Assembly: GCF_900496995.4 (NCBI RefSeq) | Contig: NC_044013.1 | Coordinates: 43,599,554 to 43,663,553, forward strand | Origin: Aquila chrysaetos chrysaetos | Taxonomy: Eukaryota; Chordata; Aves; Accipitriformes; Accipitridae | Reading direction: 5' to 3' | DNA length: 64,000 bases | Shown here: positions 35,301 through 48,899 of the stretch, in pieces | Position numbering within the stretch: the stretch's first letter is position 1 | Layout of the letters: each line of letters begins with the position of its first letter | Position numbers and translations under genes: made by a program | Notes under the pieces: model-generated | The model's database searches: none | Told to the model about the DNA's origin: nothing | Seen by the model: the letters and a program-made list of their open reading frames with translations, nothing else

Positions 35301-38300
35301 CTCAGCCTCCTGGTGAAAAAGGATGAAGCTGATTGATTAAAATTATATATGTTGACAATTATTGGGCTGGATTTTCTTTCCAAAACCACCAGATCTTCAT
35401 GTCTGCAACAGCATTGAAACCAGTGGAGATACTCTTCAGCTAGCATATGCATATCTTTCTGTTTGGAAAGATCTTGGCGAAGGAAAAGTGTATTAGATGA
35501 TCATCCCAGGATGCTCATCTTGCACTAAAATTTTCAGCTTTTCCCTCTTGAATTTCCAAAGCAAATCTTATAGTTGGGGTGATTATTGACCCAAAGCCCA
35601 GTTAAGGAAATGGAAAGTATTATATTCTTAATATGCTCATGAGAAAGCACAAATAACCTAGGATCGGATCCTGAGATTTTTTTTTCCCCTTTTCTTTTTG
35701 CAATGGTTAAACTGAAGGACTTGCAAGATCAGGCACCTCAGAAATTATAATTATAGTGAGAGTTATAGTTTCACATTTTTCTTAGTTGTAGTGTTCTATA
35801 TAAAATTGTACATTAAAAAAAACTTGGGGTTTTTTGGTTTTTGTTTGGGGGTGGTGGTTGTTTTTTAACACAAAGTGGCCTAGGAAAAGGAATAGATTGA
35901 AAAAACAACAGGCTGTTTTCACTGAGCTAGGAAAAACAGCTAACGAACAGAGATATTATTAATTGTAAGACAGGAGCAAGGAACCAAGAGAGCTTGAAGA
36001 AACCACCCCAGAGAAACTGTGTTTTTATGGCAATTAATCTCAAAATACTTTAATTACAATTTTAAGTCTGCAATACAGGAAAAAAAATAAAAGTGAATGT
36101 AATGCAAGTAACATGTCAAGGTGTGCTTTATACTGTTGTGTAATTATTCATTCAGGTTATTTCATGTTACTTAAGTTTACATGTTAGACATAATTCATAT
36201 GTACTCTACTGTAGGCCTGGCATTCAAAGGTTATGGGCCTTGCCTACAAGAGGTATATTTAGATGTGCTCCCCCAAGGAATTCAGCACTTTTGTTTGCCT
36301 GAATGCTGTATAATCCTAAGTATAAGCACTGACAGGTTGGCTAGCATGCAGCTAAAGAGAGGGTTTATATTCTTGCCAAATATTGATGTAGGCATCTGTG
36401 AAACTGTAACTATTTGTGCACCACCATTGTAATGACCAAGAATTAAAGTTATTTTCGTCATGAGTGGGTGAGGTTGTGGGTGAGTGTACAGAGTGTTTAG
36501 AGTTTTACTTGCCAGCAGGAAGGAATCTCACTAATCATATTTTCATTATTGGAGACCATGCATTTCCAGCTCTCTTTTCTTTATCTTATAAAAGTAACTG
36601 CAGTGCTATTCTTAGTATAGTTAGGTGTTCCTGTGCAAGAATAGGAGAATGTGATTTCCCCCCATCCCTGATTCTCTTAATTCAGGCAGTTGAGATGGCG
36701 ATATAAAAACTAGAAATAAATGGTTTGGTTTTTTTCTATTTAGCCCCAATGATTTAATTAACATTACTCATTTATTATCAGAATTTTAATTCCTGGGATT
36801 TCATAGCTTTGATCCTTAGCTGACATGAACTGGCAGGTTTCTATAAACTTCAGCTGCCCATCCAGTTTATACCTGGGAAAAGTTAGTCTTCAGTCTGAAT
36901 CAGTACTGTACATCAGTGTGTATTTTCATGCTCTGTTATCACTAGCATTAAAGTAGCTCCTACAAGCCCAACATTCTGAAGTCTGGCTCTCCATATAATT
37001 AGTACTACTTTGTTTTGAGAGCTCTGATTTGCCAAGGCCCCAGGTAAGTCTAAAGCTCCTTCAGATCTGAGCTTGCACCTCAGGTTCCAGCAGCTTGGCC
37101 CTTTCAGCATTATAGGGATGAGCAAGTTGAATGCTCTTGCTTGTCTACCATCATCTTTTCTTTCTCTAGACCATTATGCCAACCTCCCCTTTCAAAACTT
37201 CTGGAAAGACCTGAGGTTTTGACCTCATTCACTACACAAGGACTCAGTCTCTGAGCCTTCAGTGAAGCTCTGTGCGATAGCTCACTACACATTTCTGTTG
37301 TTAATGTTTGGAAATAGCAAAAAAAAAAAGTGCAGGATTAATATTTGTGCCAGTTACAAAATCTACAAAAATCCCCTACCTGCTAGTCTGGTATAGATAA
37401 ATTCAAACAAACTAAACCTAGATATCCAAAATTCACATTTACTCACAGTACCTCTGGATGTGGCTCATCTGGCTCTTCAGCTTTTAGGCTATATTGGAGG
37501 AAAAGATCATATTCTCAAGCCTCTGTTCTCAGTTGTAGTGCCAGGAAACTTCCTTTTTTTTTTTTTTTTTTTTTTATTAAAAAATACATTCTCATGTAAG
37601 GAATATGTTGCCATGCTAGGCAGAGCTGTTGGTCTGTTCTTGTGATTATTAAGAAAAATGCCCTCACCTGTAGTCTATGTGAGTATACCTATTAGTTTCA
37701 GCACCAAATTAACTATTTGTTTCTTACTTGCTGAACACAGTCAAAACATTATAAAATAAAGGGTATACATTTTTCATTAATTCCAAATTCATGCCAATTA
37801 TTTCCTTAGTTTTATACATTATTATTCCTGGTGTTTTCCCTACACCCTTCTGCTCAGTGCCACAGTAGAAAAGCCTAAAAATGAAATGGCATAGAAAGTG
37901 GATCAAAAGACATCATTATTGGAGATTATTTGGAAAATTAAATAACTGTAATGGTAATCCAAAATATAATGGCAAATAAGTGAAATTATTCATATTTGCA
38001 ACCATTATAAATAGATAACATTCAGTTTATTGTTCTGGATTTCAGACTTGGGAAGTTTTACATACCTTCATTACTGGGGAATGAGTTTGTTTCTGGCCTA
38101 TTTGGCATTCAACAGGATAAGAGTTCCTTCAGATCAGGCCCCATATATCCTGGCTCACTGCAGAATTCTTTCCTTACAGCACCTCAAAAAGGGCTTCAAA
38201 TGGCAAGCAATACCTTTGTGAAGATGTTCCTTGTAGATCATTGTTCTCAGGTTCAATGCATATTGCTCCTAGCAAATGGCTGACCTCAAATTCCTCTGCC

Positions 38301-41300
38301 TTCTAGGTGCCCTAAGAATAGAAGACTGGTGTATTTTTAATCAACTTATTAGAGAAAAAACATAAAATTCTTTCTGACACTTGACATTTAATCTTGAATT
38401 TATCTTTGCTTTCTAATGGTTGTCTGAAGCTAGAGGAGGACCGTAGTCACATAGTCACACATTCCAGTGTCTGCAATAAGCCACAGTCTTTGAAGTCTTT
38501 TACACCATTTCACCAAATCTATGGCTCCATTGAATGGTGTTTAACAGTCTTCAGATGAAGATTGTTCTACTATGACTGTCATAGGCTGGCTTTTGAAATG
38601 CACATTACCTGCCAGTTTCTTGACCTCAAAAAATAGAACTCAGTGAACAGTTAAGCCTTTAATTAAATATGTTCTGACAATTGTTTCAGTCACTGATAAC
38701 TATGATCTTGTTTCTATTGAATTACAATTATAACATTGGAGTAAAAAAATTGCAGACTTTGTACTGGCTTGTTATAAATATAACATAATGCATACTCTGT
38801 TCTCTGTTATTTAACCGTATTTGAAGCAGAATACTCTCCAGTCTGCAGAATTTTGTCTTGCATTCTATGGGTAAAATCCTTTAAGATGTCATTATCCATG
38901 TCGATACAAGTTTGCACTCTATTCTAAAGTAGATGGGTAAAGTATGAACAAAAGGGAATGTCTTAGGTTCCAAGCATTAGGTATAAAATATTTACTGTTC
39001 CACTTGATTAGTTTTCAGTCATGAACCCTTGCTGGATCTTCTTTTCTTTCTGACGCAAATGCACTATAGTATGGTGCCATAGATAAACCCTTTGCAACAT
39101 CTCACTTCCTTGGTGTCCACCTTCAAGATCTAATAGCACTTCAGACAAGATTTTTTCTCCTGTGTCTAATGGAGTCTTGGTGCCTTCACGTCCCAGAAGT
39201 GGCTCCATTTAACGCTGCATCCCTATGCCAGTTCTAATGAAGTTATATTGTACTTGTCATAACCCATTCTATTTTCTAAAAAGCATTATTGTCAGTACGG
39301 TACTAATCATCATGACTAAAAGTGCCAGAACTTAGCCTATAGCTTCTAATATTTTCTGAAACCCATGAGTGTAAAATTTAAGCTTAAATAAGCAGAAGGC
39401 AGATCCAGCTAAAAATTATATTTTTGTCAGCTTCAAGTATCCAGCGTGGAAAACACTACAGGTGACTGGGATAGACAACTTTAATTAAAGATAATTGTTT
39501 CCACCCTTAAGCCCTCAGAAACAACTCTGAATTAAGTCACAGACATGAACATGCGAGATCTTTATCTACAGGAGATATTTTGTTATCAACTTGAAATGAA
39601 ATCTCCAAGTCCTCCAAAGAATCAAGTGCCTTTATAATATCTCAAATACTAAAGGAGAGACCTTTTTTTGGCAAGATGGAGGATACTTCATTTAATATTA
39701 AAAAAAGTCTAAAGTTCTGTGTGGCAGTTGGAAAAAGAGGTTGAAATCCAGACATTGGGATCAAACAACTGATGACAGTAGAAACATTATGTTATTTTGT
39801 GGACCCGAAAAGACCTTTCGGTATCCAGGTGTCTGTGGTTTTCCTAAATATAGCACTTACAAAGACGTGTCACAAGCTTGATTTTATTTTCACTTAGCTA
39901 CTATCTGTGATTACTACTGCAGCGGTGTGTCATTTTTTGAATGCCGTTTTCAACTTTCAACAGCTTAATTTGCTTGAGGTAGAAAACATTCTCTCATCTA
40001 TTTCTGTTTGTTAGATAATATATCTGCATTTTTATGTATAAATCCACTATAATTTTAGCATACTCAGTCAACTAAAATAAGGTTCAAGAAACAGTTTTTA
40101 GACAGACAACAACAGTGATGGCAGTCTAGTCCCTATAAAAGGAGAAACTGAGGCAGCTATGTTGTCCTGGTTTCACAACAATATGGAAAATTCCTGGCTC
40201 ACAGTCAGGAATGTTACAGTATATATTAACACTTATATATACTCACAGTATACGTTAACACTTATACCCTGAAAGTTTGACTCAACTGATATTTAAAAGC
40301 AGAAAAAAATCCCAACTTTTCCTAGAGAATGTTCTTAGTTATTATACCATGATCCTGACTTTCAATTTTGTTCCTAGTTTTGATGGCCAAGAATTGAGAT
40401 GTTTGACTTAACCCTGGCAAGCCTACATAGTAATTTATTCCTGTGACCAATCCTTTTTTAGGAGACTTTCCTCTGAAGTCAGTCTTGGGAGAGAAATCAC
40501 ATTCCAGAATAGCAGTGCAGACACATGGGATCTGTTTGATCTCTGCTTTTAGCCCAAAGTCTGTGTTTACTGGGGAGTGACTTGTTATGTTTTGATATAG
40601 TAATGGTAGTATTCCACAACCACTAAAACCTTGTCTAAAAAAAGCAACCCTATTTTATTAAGAAAAACTATGCATAAATCTTTTTTAGATGGTTTTTGTA
40701 ACCCAATTCCCAGGAAGAAAAAAAATCATACTGCAAAGGAAAAGATAGTATTATAGAAAATTGCTAACTCAGACACTGAAAATAGTTCAACAAATGAAAA
40801 TAGCAAATAAAAAAAAAGGAAAAAAATATTCAGTCAGGTTTCAGGTAAGTATGTATACAGTGTACTGTTGCACAAGTGCCTAATAACACAATTGTCATAA
40901 CAGTGAACCTAAGCTAGCTTGACAGTGCTAAACCATTGGGGCTTTTGTTTCAGCGAAGTTCTGAAAATTTAGTATGTAACACGAGGCAGAATTGCAACTT
41001 CTGGAATAAATTTAGAACCTCAGAAGCTGGGCTCCTCTCCAGGGTGCTGATGCAACAGTGCAGTTTTGCTCTGCACTCTTGGAGCATTTAGTTATTAACT
41101 GGTTTCATTCTGATACAATTTTTTTTTAATGAATGAAGAATTAAGTGAAGAAGTTGACTGAAATTACTTGGCTCATTGTAAAGTTGCTATGAAAAACAAA
41201 ACAAGCTCAAATCTCCATCCAATATGCAGAAAGAAAAAAAAAATCAAAACACAGTTTAGATTTTACGCTTGAGTCTCTCCTTTGCATTTCCTTCTGCTCT

Positions 41301-43229
41301 GGAAGTGATCAACAATGGCTTGTCTAGTACAAAGTTAAAATGAATGTTCTGCAAATACAAACACAAGATCATCTTTTTATCCTTCCCAGCTCAAGCATTT
41401 ATTTCTCTATCTGGGGAAAAAAACATGACTAGAACGTTGTCCCCAAAGCTACCTTCTAATGGAATTGGAACTGACTTGCCTATATGCTAAAAGCTCCCTT
41501 ACATGACAGAACAAATCATTACTCCAATGGTAATTTTCTTAAAAAGGTTGTTTATTCACATTGTACATCAGTAAATCTGTGATGTTAGAGCATGAACAGT
41601 TCAGATCTGGAACATGAGGTCTTCCTGAGAAACCTGGAGGATTGATGAATCACTAATGGCAGCGATGATAAAAACATAAATGCAAAGATCCATGGTAAAA
41701 TGAGCACTTCAAGCCATGTCACTGCCTCCCAGAAGAGCAACAACAGTGCCAGGTAAGTAGAATGAAAAATCCTAGCCTTGAGATACTTGTTGTGGGTTTA
41801 AGGCAGACTGCTCTCTAGGTAAAGATTCTGTCTACAGACAAACCCCCCTACAGTTCCACTGTGAGGGGGCTCTAACATGAGCTCAGCTAGAGTTTTAGAC
41901 ATTATAAAACCTCCATGGAAAGAAGCTGCAGAAAAACAGATTTTATAAGTTCTGCTGTTCATGGATTTACTTGGCTTATTTTCATTTCTGTTGGCACATC
42001 CTAGCGCTAATAAAGTGATTTTTAAAATCACTTATACTGAATTCTAACTTAAAAGATCTTGTACACTTAGAAAAGCAGTAACCTCTTAATATAGATCATA
42101 AAAAGATCAGTGTCAAATAATTTTTGCTTCATTTTTAGGTACAGATCACTTGTTTTATATCATAAGCACCAAATTGCTTACTGAATGAGTAGTTCTTAAG
42201 GTTTCTCCTGCAACCAACTTTGCAATATCCCGGTCTAAACTGATTCCACATTTGAAAGAATTCTGCATCATTTTATAACAAGTCCATCATTTCTGGAAGA
42301 TCAGTTACGTTTAATCTACAGATCTCCTCCAGAAATTCTGTTGCTATTGCTTTGGGGCAGTACAGAACTCTGAGAAATGCACTCTTAAAATGTCCTCCTT
42401 ACTCATCTACCAGAGGATAGGTCACATGGCTGGTTTATGATATCTGGATAACATTGACAAAATGCTAACCTTTCCAGCCATATTACTGTTAGAAAGAATT
42501 TTTGTTGTTGTTGTTAGGAAGCAAGCCTATAAAATGTAGTCATAAGGATGTTATCTTTATGCCTACGCTGGATCCCATTGTAACTAGCATTGCATATGTT
42601 AATTCCCCACTCCCCCCCAGATGGTGAAAGCTTGCAGAGTTTTGGATACTGCTACATAAAGGTGGTAAGTAAGGTTTCCATTTGTTTTGCTTGCAAAGTT
42701 TTCAGAGTGAAGTGATTGATGTAAAACTGAACTTTGGTCATTTAAAAACACACTGGAGTTTGTACTTTGATTTCTGAGTACTTTGATTTTTGACTTCTGC
42801 CATTTAAAGTTTGATGCAAGCTACAGCAGAGCAACTTGAAAAGGGAAGGAATTTTTCCAATACTACCTTCAGTCTGGGTTTTTATTTGGATATTGGAATC
42901 TCTGAACATTCTTACCAACTACAGATATTATATGTCCTGCTACTTCAAAACCAACAGGAGGTATTCCCTTACCTGCAGCGGTAAATGGATGATGCCTGTC
43001 ATGCTCGAAATCCAAATTCCTGTGCATCTTATCTATGTGTTTCCATGTAATATTGTCATGGGGCAAATACTGCCTCCAAGGAGTGTACATTTCCCTCATG
43101 AAACTGATGGAACTAATCTTTTCGGTAACTGAAAATGCAAAACAATCAGCATTTGTCCAAGGGACCTTATATCAGTATCTAAAAACGAGTGCAGAATGAG
43201 GAATCCTGTCATCGTACGTCTGAGAAGGA

Positions 43230-44030
43230 TGAATGAAAGTTTTCCCGAGGAACTCCCTTTACCAGGGGAAAACTGCAGCACATGAGGCGAAGGCAGCACC
43301 GGCTCGACCCTTCCTGCGCTCCCCGCTCTCTGCGGACGGAGTACGCGGCTCTGGAGCCCGCTCCCGAGCGGTCTTCACCGCCGCTCCCGCAGCCGGCGGG
43401 GAGCGGGCTCCGCTGCCGCCGGCCAGAGGCCCGCCGCGCCGCTCGCCTTCCCGCCCGCCCCGCGTGCACACGCCGCTCCGCCTTCCCGCCCGGCCCGTTG
43501 CCGGGCAACCGCCGCCGCCTTCCCGGCGTGCCTCAGTGCTGCTTGCCGCCCGGTTTCCGTCCACCGGCAGCGGTGGTCCTCGCCGCCATCTTGTGCCCGG
43601 GCGTTTCGCGCAGCCCGGCGGGCCGCCATGGAGACAGGTGAGGGGTGGCGGTCGCCGCCGCCTCCCGGGCGCTCGGGGTGCTGGGCCCGGCGAGACCGCG
43701 CGGCGAGGGTCGGGCAGGCCGAGCGCTTGCGGCCCGGGGAGAGGCCGCCTGCGGTCCTACCGCACAGGAGCTGGGGCCGGCCTGGCGCCGCCCTGGCAGG
43801 GCGGCAGGTGCCGGGCGGGTTCTGAACCCGCTCCCTCGGAGAGGGGTGCTTGGGGCAAGCTCCTGCTGCCCCGCGGGCCCTCCCGTTTGTGCCCTGGTCT
43901 GGCCGGCTGCGGCGTCCCGTTTGCCCCGTTGCTGTTGTTCGTGGAAGTACCCGCGTCCGTCCCTCCGTCCCCCCCCGAGTCCGTGGGAGGGGGGGGGGGG
44001 AGAGGGCGTCAGAGGGCGCGTCCGTGGTGG
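43230..44030 (+). promoter_or_regulatory. CpG-island promoter of MED31
   Basis: A sharp rise in G+C and CpG density spans the MED31 start codon, with no evident TATA box, as for a housekeeping promoter. A run of G (about 12) lies near 43988-43999. The long GC-rich open frames here are composition artefacts. Confidence 0.75.
43628..43637 (+). CDS. MED31: MED31 exon 1 coding part (10 nt)
   Basis: ATGGAGACAG|GTGAGG: Met-Glu-Thr plus the first base of Asp. Only ten coding bases, so it is found by phase with exon 2 alone. Confidence 0.9.
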
Positions 44031-47000
44031 TAGAGCTAACGCGCCTTCCCAAAACGCTTATCTAATAGCTTTTGCCACGGGTGGCACCCCGACCTCCTTT
44101 TTAACATCTGCCCTTGATTCAGGAATCGGAGCTGCAAATCTGGGAGCACAAGGCCTTCGATCAATCCCAGTCTGTCCTTGATCTTTATTCCTGTGCAAAG
44201 CATTGGTTTTCACAGTTCTCCACGAGCCCTGGGCTAGTTGCTATGCCTGGATAGCTTTTCGGAAAAAAGGTGGCGTGTTTAGATGCAGCCTTTTCAGAAG
44301 CATGTATGTCCTGGTGTTAAGGTCTGTCGATGGCCGCAGCTGGGAACTGAAAGCTGGCCTCACAGTCCGGTGAATGAGTGGTCTCTAGTGGTAACAGCAG
44401 GCCTCTGAGAGTTGAGAGCCTGTCTTCCACCGAGAAGGGTTTGCTGTGTGCTCGTTATGGTTAAGACTTAGGCGTTCTCCTTATTGTTACCTGTGTTCTC
44501 AACCTGCATTGTACTGCCCTTGTATTCTCTGCTCAAGTTTCTTATTTTTTTGAAGGACATAGCCATTTCTCTGTAGTATGGAAATGCTCGGAGGTATGAG
44601 GTGGAGCCGCTAAGGAATTAGAGACTTGTTACTAAAACATAATGGCAAATAGAATTTATCAAATTACTATAATCTAATTTCTATGTCGTAAGTTTTATAA
44701 GTATTACATAAATAATTCCTCCTCCTTAAAATATTTTATTTAGTCTTCGCTGATGCTACAAAAATTAAAAGAACTAAAGGCAGCGTGGGCTATTTTAAAC
44801 AGATTAAAAAATGCCTGGTTAGTAATTTGTAAAAAAATAATTTAAAATGTAGAATCATCATTTACATGGTTTTTTTTTTTTTTTTTCCTGTCAGGATCCC
44901 CCTAGAACTTATGTTCTCAATGAAATATTTAATAGCTTTCAAAATTAATACAAACTTCAGTGATATGGTGAAAATAGATGAGGGAAAATCTGTAATAACC
45001 AGCCTGGATCAAATAACATTGTTTACACCAGTAGCAAAGAGAGGCATTTTTCTAGAATATGGTGACAATGAAAAAGAAATAAATTTAAAATTAAGATACT
45101 TTCTTATTTTTAGAATCATGCCATCAAAGTCAGTTGATTCTTTATTCCTCTTTTTTGGTATGGTAGCCCCCACCCCACATAGTCATGGGCATAGATGCAG
45201 AAATTAAGTTAATTTCTTATGACCACTGCTGAACACGCAAAAACTGTCAGTACCCAGCTTTGATTTGGTATTAGGTTCAAGTAAGTAGGCTGTTATTCCA
45301 TATTTCATCTTTCAAGATGGGACTGTTTGGCAGAATATCAGAGTAGTTCATGTTCAAAGGAACCTTTGGAGATCATCTAGTCCAACCCCCTGCTCAAAGC
45401 AGGGTCAACTAGACTGGATTGCTCAGGACCTTGTCTAGTAAGGTCCTCAGTATGTTCAAGGATGGAGATTCCACAGCCTTTCTGGACAACATGTTCCTAC
45501 AATGAATCACCTTCACAGTAAAAAAACCCCAGACACCCCCACCCCCCCAAAACCAACCCCCCCCAACTTATTTTTAAAAGGAATTTCCTGTATTTCCATT
45601 TGTGCCCATTGCCTTTTGTCTTTTCTCTGTGCACCACTGAGATGAGTTTGATTCTGTCTTCATTCCCTCACATCACATATTTATACACATTGATAAGATC
45701 ATCCCCGAGCCTTTTGTTCTCAAAGCTGAACACTCCCAGCTCTCTCAGCCTCTCTTCGTATGTCAGAAGCTCCGCTCCCTTAATTATTTTTGTGTCCCTT
45801 CTCTGGACTTGCTTCTGTATATCCATGTCTTCCTTGTCCTGGGGAGCCCATAATTGGATGCAGCACAGCAGATGAGGTTCCACCAGTGCTGAGTAGAGGG
45901 GAAGATCACCTCCCTTGAACTGCTGGCAATGCTTTTCCTAATGCAGCCGAGGATGCTGTCGAGCTTCTTTGCTGCAATGGCTCACTGCAGGTCATATTCA
46001 ACTTGTCCACCAGGACCCCAGGTCCTTTTCTGCAAAGCTGCTTTTCAGAAGGTTGGCCCCCAGCCTGCACTGTTGGACGGGGTTATTCCTCCCCAAGTGC
46101 TGGACTTTGCATTTCACTTTGTTGAACTTCATGAGATTCCTGTCGGCCCATTCCTCCAGCCTGTTGAGGTCCCTCTGAATGGCTGCACAACCCTCCTGTG
46201 TTTCAGCCACTCCTCCCAGTTTTTTGTATTCTGCAGACTTGCAGTGTGTGCAGTCTGTCACATCATCTAGGTCATAGATGTCAAACAGCACTGAATCCCT
46301 ATCAACCCCGATGGTATACCAGTAGTGATTGATGTACACTGTACTGTGAGAACGCTGCAGTATTCCTACTAGTGTACTATATCAAGATAACTTTCTGAAA
46401 AAAAAAAAAAAAAAAAAAATACTGCCTTGCACTACTTCTAAAAATACATACAACTAAGATTTCAATGGGCTGAACAGTTCCCTGTTCTTACCTTCTTAAT
46501 TTTTGGTGTACAAATATTCCAGGCTTCTTGCTCTTCCCTTTTCTTTCACTCTAAACAAAGTGTCGGTGGGTATTCCTCCATTCTTTGCACTTGCTTGACT
46601 GTAAAAAAAACCCCAACCCAGCATATTTATTAATGCAGGCCCAACACTGATTCATGTAATGAAGGGTTTGCTAAATGAGTCTGTATATATTATGGGGAGT
46701 TACTGCTTTTTCTCCTGTTTAAACACGTTATCTCTATTTGTATGGCTCCAACTGAGAAAATTACTTTCAAATCTATTGTGTGGGTCCAGTTCTTACTGGT
46801 TTTCTTGTATATCAGATGATACAGGAAATCGACTTCGGTTCCAGCTGGAGTTAGAGTTTGTTCAATGTCTGGCAAATCCAAATTACCTCAACTGTGAGTA
46901 CTTAAAAATAAATATAAGGATCCTGAGGAATGAATATAGTTTAATCGTGTTTATTATTACTGGTAATGTTAAACAGGGCAAGAGAGGGCTAAATAAAGAA

Positions 47001-48575
47001 AAGAGAATGGGTCTTTCACAGCATAAAGGTAGTCTGTAAATAATTTGTCTAGATTTCTAACAGGTGGGTTTTTTAAAAATGCAAAATGTTTTATTGGTTG
47101 AAAAAAAAAAAGTGCATCTATCTGGTGGAGGAAAAAAAAAGTTCAAGTCTGTAGTTAAAAAGTAATGTCAAGTTAACAGTATTCCTTTATCTGAAAACAG
47201 AATTTTACTAACGTTAATAAGTTTCAGGTACTAAATTCCCTGCCAATTTTGATGCTACAGTCAAAATTTCCTCAAAAAGCTGTTCTCTTCCTTGCTGTTG
47301 TATGAAAGATACGTACTGTAAGGGAGATGAGACTAATTTATTATGCCTAGTATGTTGACATAAAAATATTTTTTTCCCTGTGTTTTTTTCATTTTGAATT
47401 AGCAAAATTTGATTATAATTATAAAGTTTTGACTAAAGTGCCTCTTTGTATAGTTTTGTGAATATGTATTCTTCAAGTTTGGCAGACTTTTTTTAATGCA
47501 TCTGTAACTGACAATTCCTTATTTGTCATTTTATTTCAGTTCTTGCACAAAGAGGCTACTTCAAAGACAAAGCTTTTGTAAATTATCTTAAATATTTACT
47601 TTATTGGAAAGAACCTGAATATGCAAAATACCTGAAGTAAGTGTTAAAATCACTTAGGTTTCTGCATTTTAATGATTTGATGTTTACGTTCTGTTATGTA
47701 CTGTATAGCAGCATGGCAGTATTTGATTGCTGTCTGTAACCTTACCTTTGTCCTCCCCACTGTGTTTGTATGCAACATAAATTTTCCTGTTTCCAACAGT
47801 CCAGATGTAGCAAGAATAGATAAAATTATAAAACTTGTCTTTCACGAGTTGTGCATGGAATCTTCCTTTTGCAGCCCTTATCTGCACTTTGCCATTTGTT
47901 TAAAATAAAACTATTGAACATTATGGTACAAAGCTACTTCAGTTAGGCCCAGTAAGTATGTTTTAAGAGTAATTTTGCATTGTTGATGCTTACATGAAAC
48001 AAAGGATGACTTTGCATTTTTGTGAGCATGCAAACTCCAAATTTTGGGAAAACAGTTCTTGGTTATGTTCTTTAAATAAGCTCTGGAAACAAATATTGTA
48101 GTTGTTATGTATTTGCTTTAATAAAATCTAGCCATTAGAAGAACTACTCTAAGCAAGCATGTATATGGATTTATAAACTGTTCCTGGACTCCTTGTTTCC
48201 TAGCCTAATACTGAAGTTACTAAGTTACAGTGTGTGGAATATGTACAGTCTTAAGTGGTTTGATATACGAGTAAAGCACATAAATGATAAAACTAAAATA
48301 ATGAACTGCAGAATTATTGGAGACTCCAGTTTTAGTGTACCTTGTAAAAACTTGTATTAAAGTATGTTTGTTTTTAATCCAGGTATCCTCAATGTTTGCA
48401 TATGTTAGAGCTGCTCCAGTACGAACATTTCCGCAAAGAACTGGTAAATGCTCAGTGTGCTAAATTTATTGATGAGCAACAGATTCTTCACTGGCAGCAC
48501 TACTCACGGAAAAGAATGCGCCTCCAGCAAGCACTTGCAGAGCAGCAGCAACAAAACAACACCTCTGTAAAATGA
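43628..48575 (+). CDS. MED31: MED31, Mediator complex subunit 31, 4 exons, complete
   Basis: Exons 43628-43637, 46816-46893, 47540-47636 and 48383-48575 join in phase to 378 nt, 125 residues plus TGA. The protein begins METDDTGNRLRFQLELEFVQ and continues CLANPNYLNFLAQRGYFKDK, YLLYWKEPEYAKYLKYPQCL, a segment ending in LVNAQCAKFIDEQQILHWQ and HYSRKRMRLQQALAEQQQQN. This is nearly identical to human MED31 (131 aa; the human start adds a few residues). MED31 (Soh1) sits in the Mediator middle module in the nucleus, bridging activators and RNA polymerase II. The ATG has an ideal GCCGCCATGG context. Intron 1 (about 3.2 kb) carries a CR1 copy. The gene is convergent with TXNDC17. Confidence 0.96.
45333..46336 (-). 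mobile_element. CR1 LINE, 5'-truncated, in MED31 intron 1
   Basis: On the minus strand, broken frames at 46339-45998 and 45883-45668 match the C-terminal part of the CR1 reverse-transcriptase polyprotein (the ETQEGCAAIQRDLNRLEEWA region and YEERLRELG...LINVYKY region). The plus-strand left end GATCATCTAGTCCAACCCCC is the classic CR1 3' UTR. The copy is about 1 kb, with frameshifts and stops, and lies antisense to MED31. Confidence 0.92.
46398..46419. repeat. A-run (22 nt) beside the CR1 copy
   Basis: A homopolymer 60 bp past the truncated 5' end of the CR1. CR1 does not end in poly(A), so the run is probably unrelated. Confidence 0.9.
46816..46893 (+). CDS. MED31: MED31 exon 2
   Basis: After TATCAG: DDTGNRLRFQLELEFVQCLA and NPNYLN plus T, to |GTGAGT. 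78 nt. Confidence 0.96.
47540..47636 (+). CDS. MED31: MED31 exon 3
   Basis: After TATTTCAG: FLAQRGYFKDKAFVNYLKYL, LYWKEPEYAKYL plus AA, to |GTAAGT. 97 nt. Confidence 0.96.
48383..48575 (+). CDS. MED31: MED31 exon 4 (C-terminus and stop)
   Basis: After TAATCCAG: KYPQCLHMLELLQYEHFRKE onward to the Gln-rich tail QQQQNNTSVK and TGA at 48573-48575. Confidence 0.96.
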
Positions 48576-48867
48576 AAAAGAGTGATGATAAGGTGTACTT
48601 TGTGTCAGTTGAAGTATTTACAAGAGAGGGATGAACCCTTCTGTAGGTTTGGCTCTGGGTGCGTGTACATTTAATTTTTGATTTATCAAGTGACTGGGTT
48701 TTTCTTTCATCAACTTCTTTAAAGATACAAGACTGATAAACACGTACTTCTGCAATTTATTTTGTAGCATGGACAATTTTGTAAGAACATTACTTACTGT
48801 AGTTATTGACTCCTCTTGATTTTGAAAGCAAAACATAGTTGTGTTACTTACTGACATTTAAGTATCT

Positions 48868-48873
48868 AATAAA
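48868..48873 (+). promoter_or_regulatory. Poly(A) signal of MED31
   Basis: AATAAA about 290 nt after the stop, followed by GTGTAG and GTCTGTTC. It gives a short 3' UTR. Confidence 0.6.
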
Positions 48874-48899
48874 AAGTGTAGCTTAGAAGTCTGTTCTTA

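Larger units (their letters stand above)
27100..43220. other. Long intergenic region between SLC13A5 and MED31
   Basis: AT-rich, with no exon-like conserved peptide, RNA gene or full transposon recognised on either strand. It holds simple sequence: TA-rich 30168-30226, (TTTTG)n 32291-32316, an A-run at 33893-33908 and a T-run at 37554-37575. The longest open frame (33186-33647, minus, 153 codons) has no recognisable features. Confidence 0.55.

Noticed and set aside
43209-44181. Long open frames (up to 266 codons) over the MED31 CpG island
   Set aside because: GC composition artefacts overlapping each other on both strands; no family resemblance.
44870-44890. T-run considered as a retrotransposon tail
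   Set aside because: No adjacent element or target duplication recognised; treated as a simple homopolymer.
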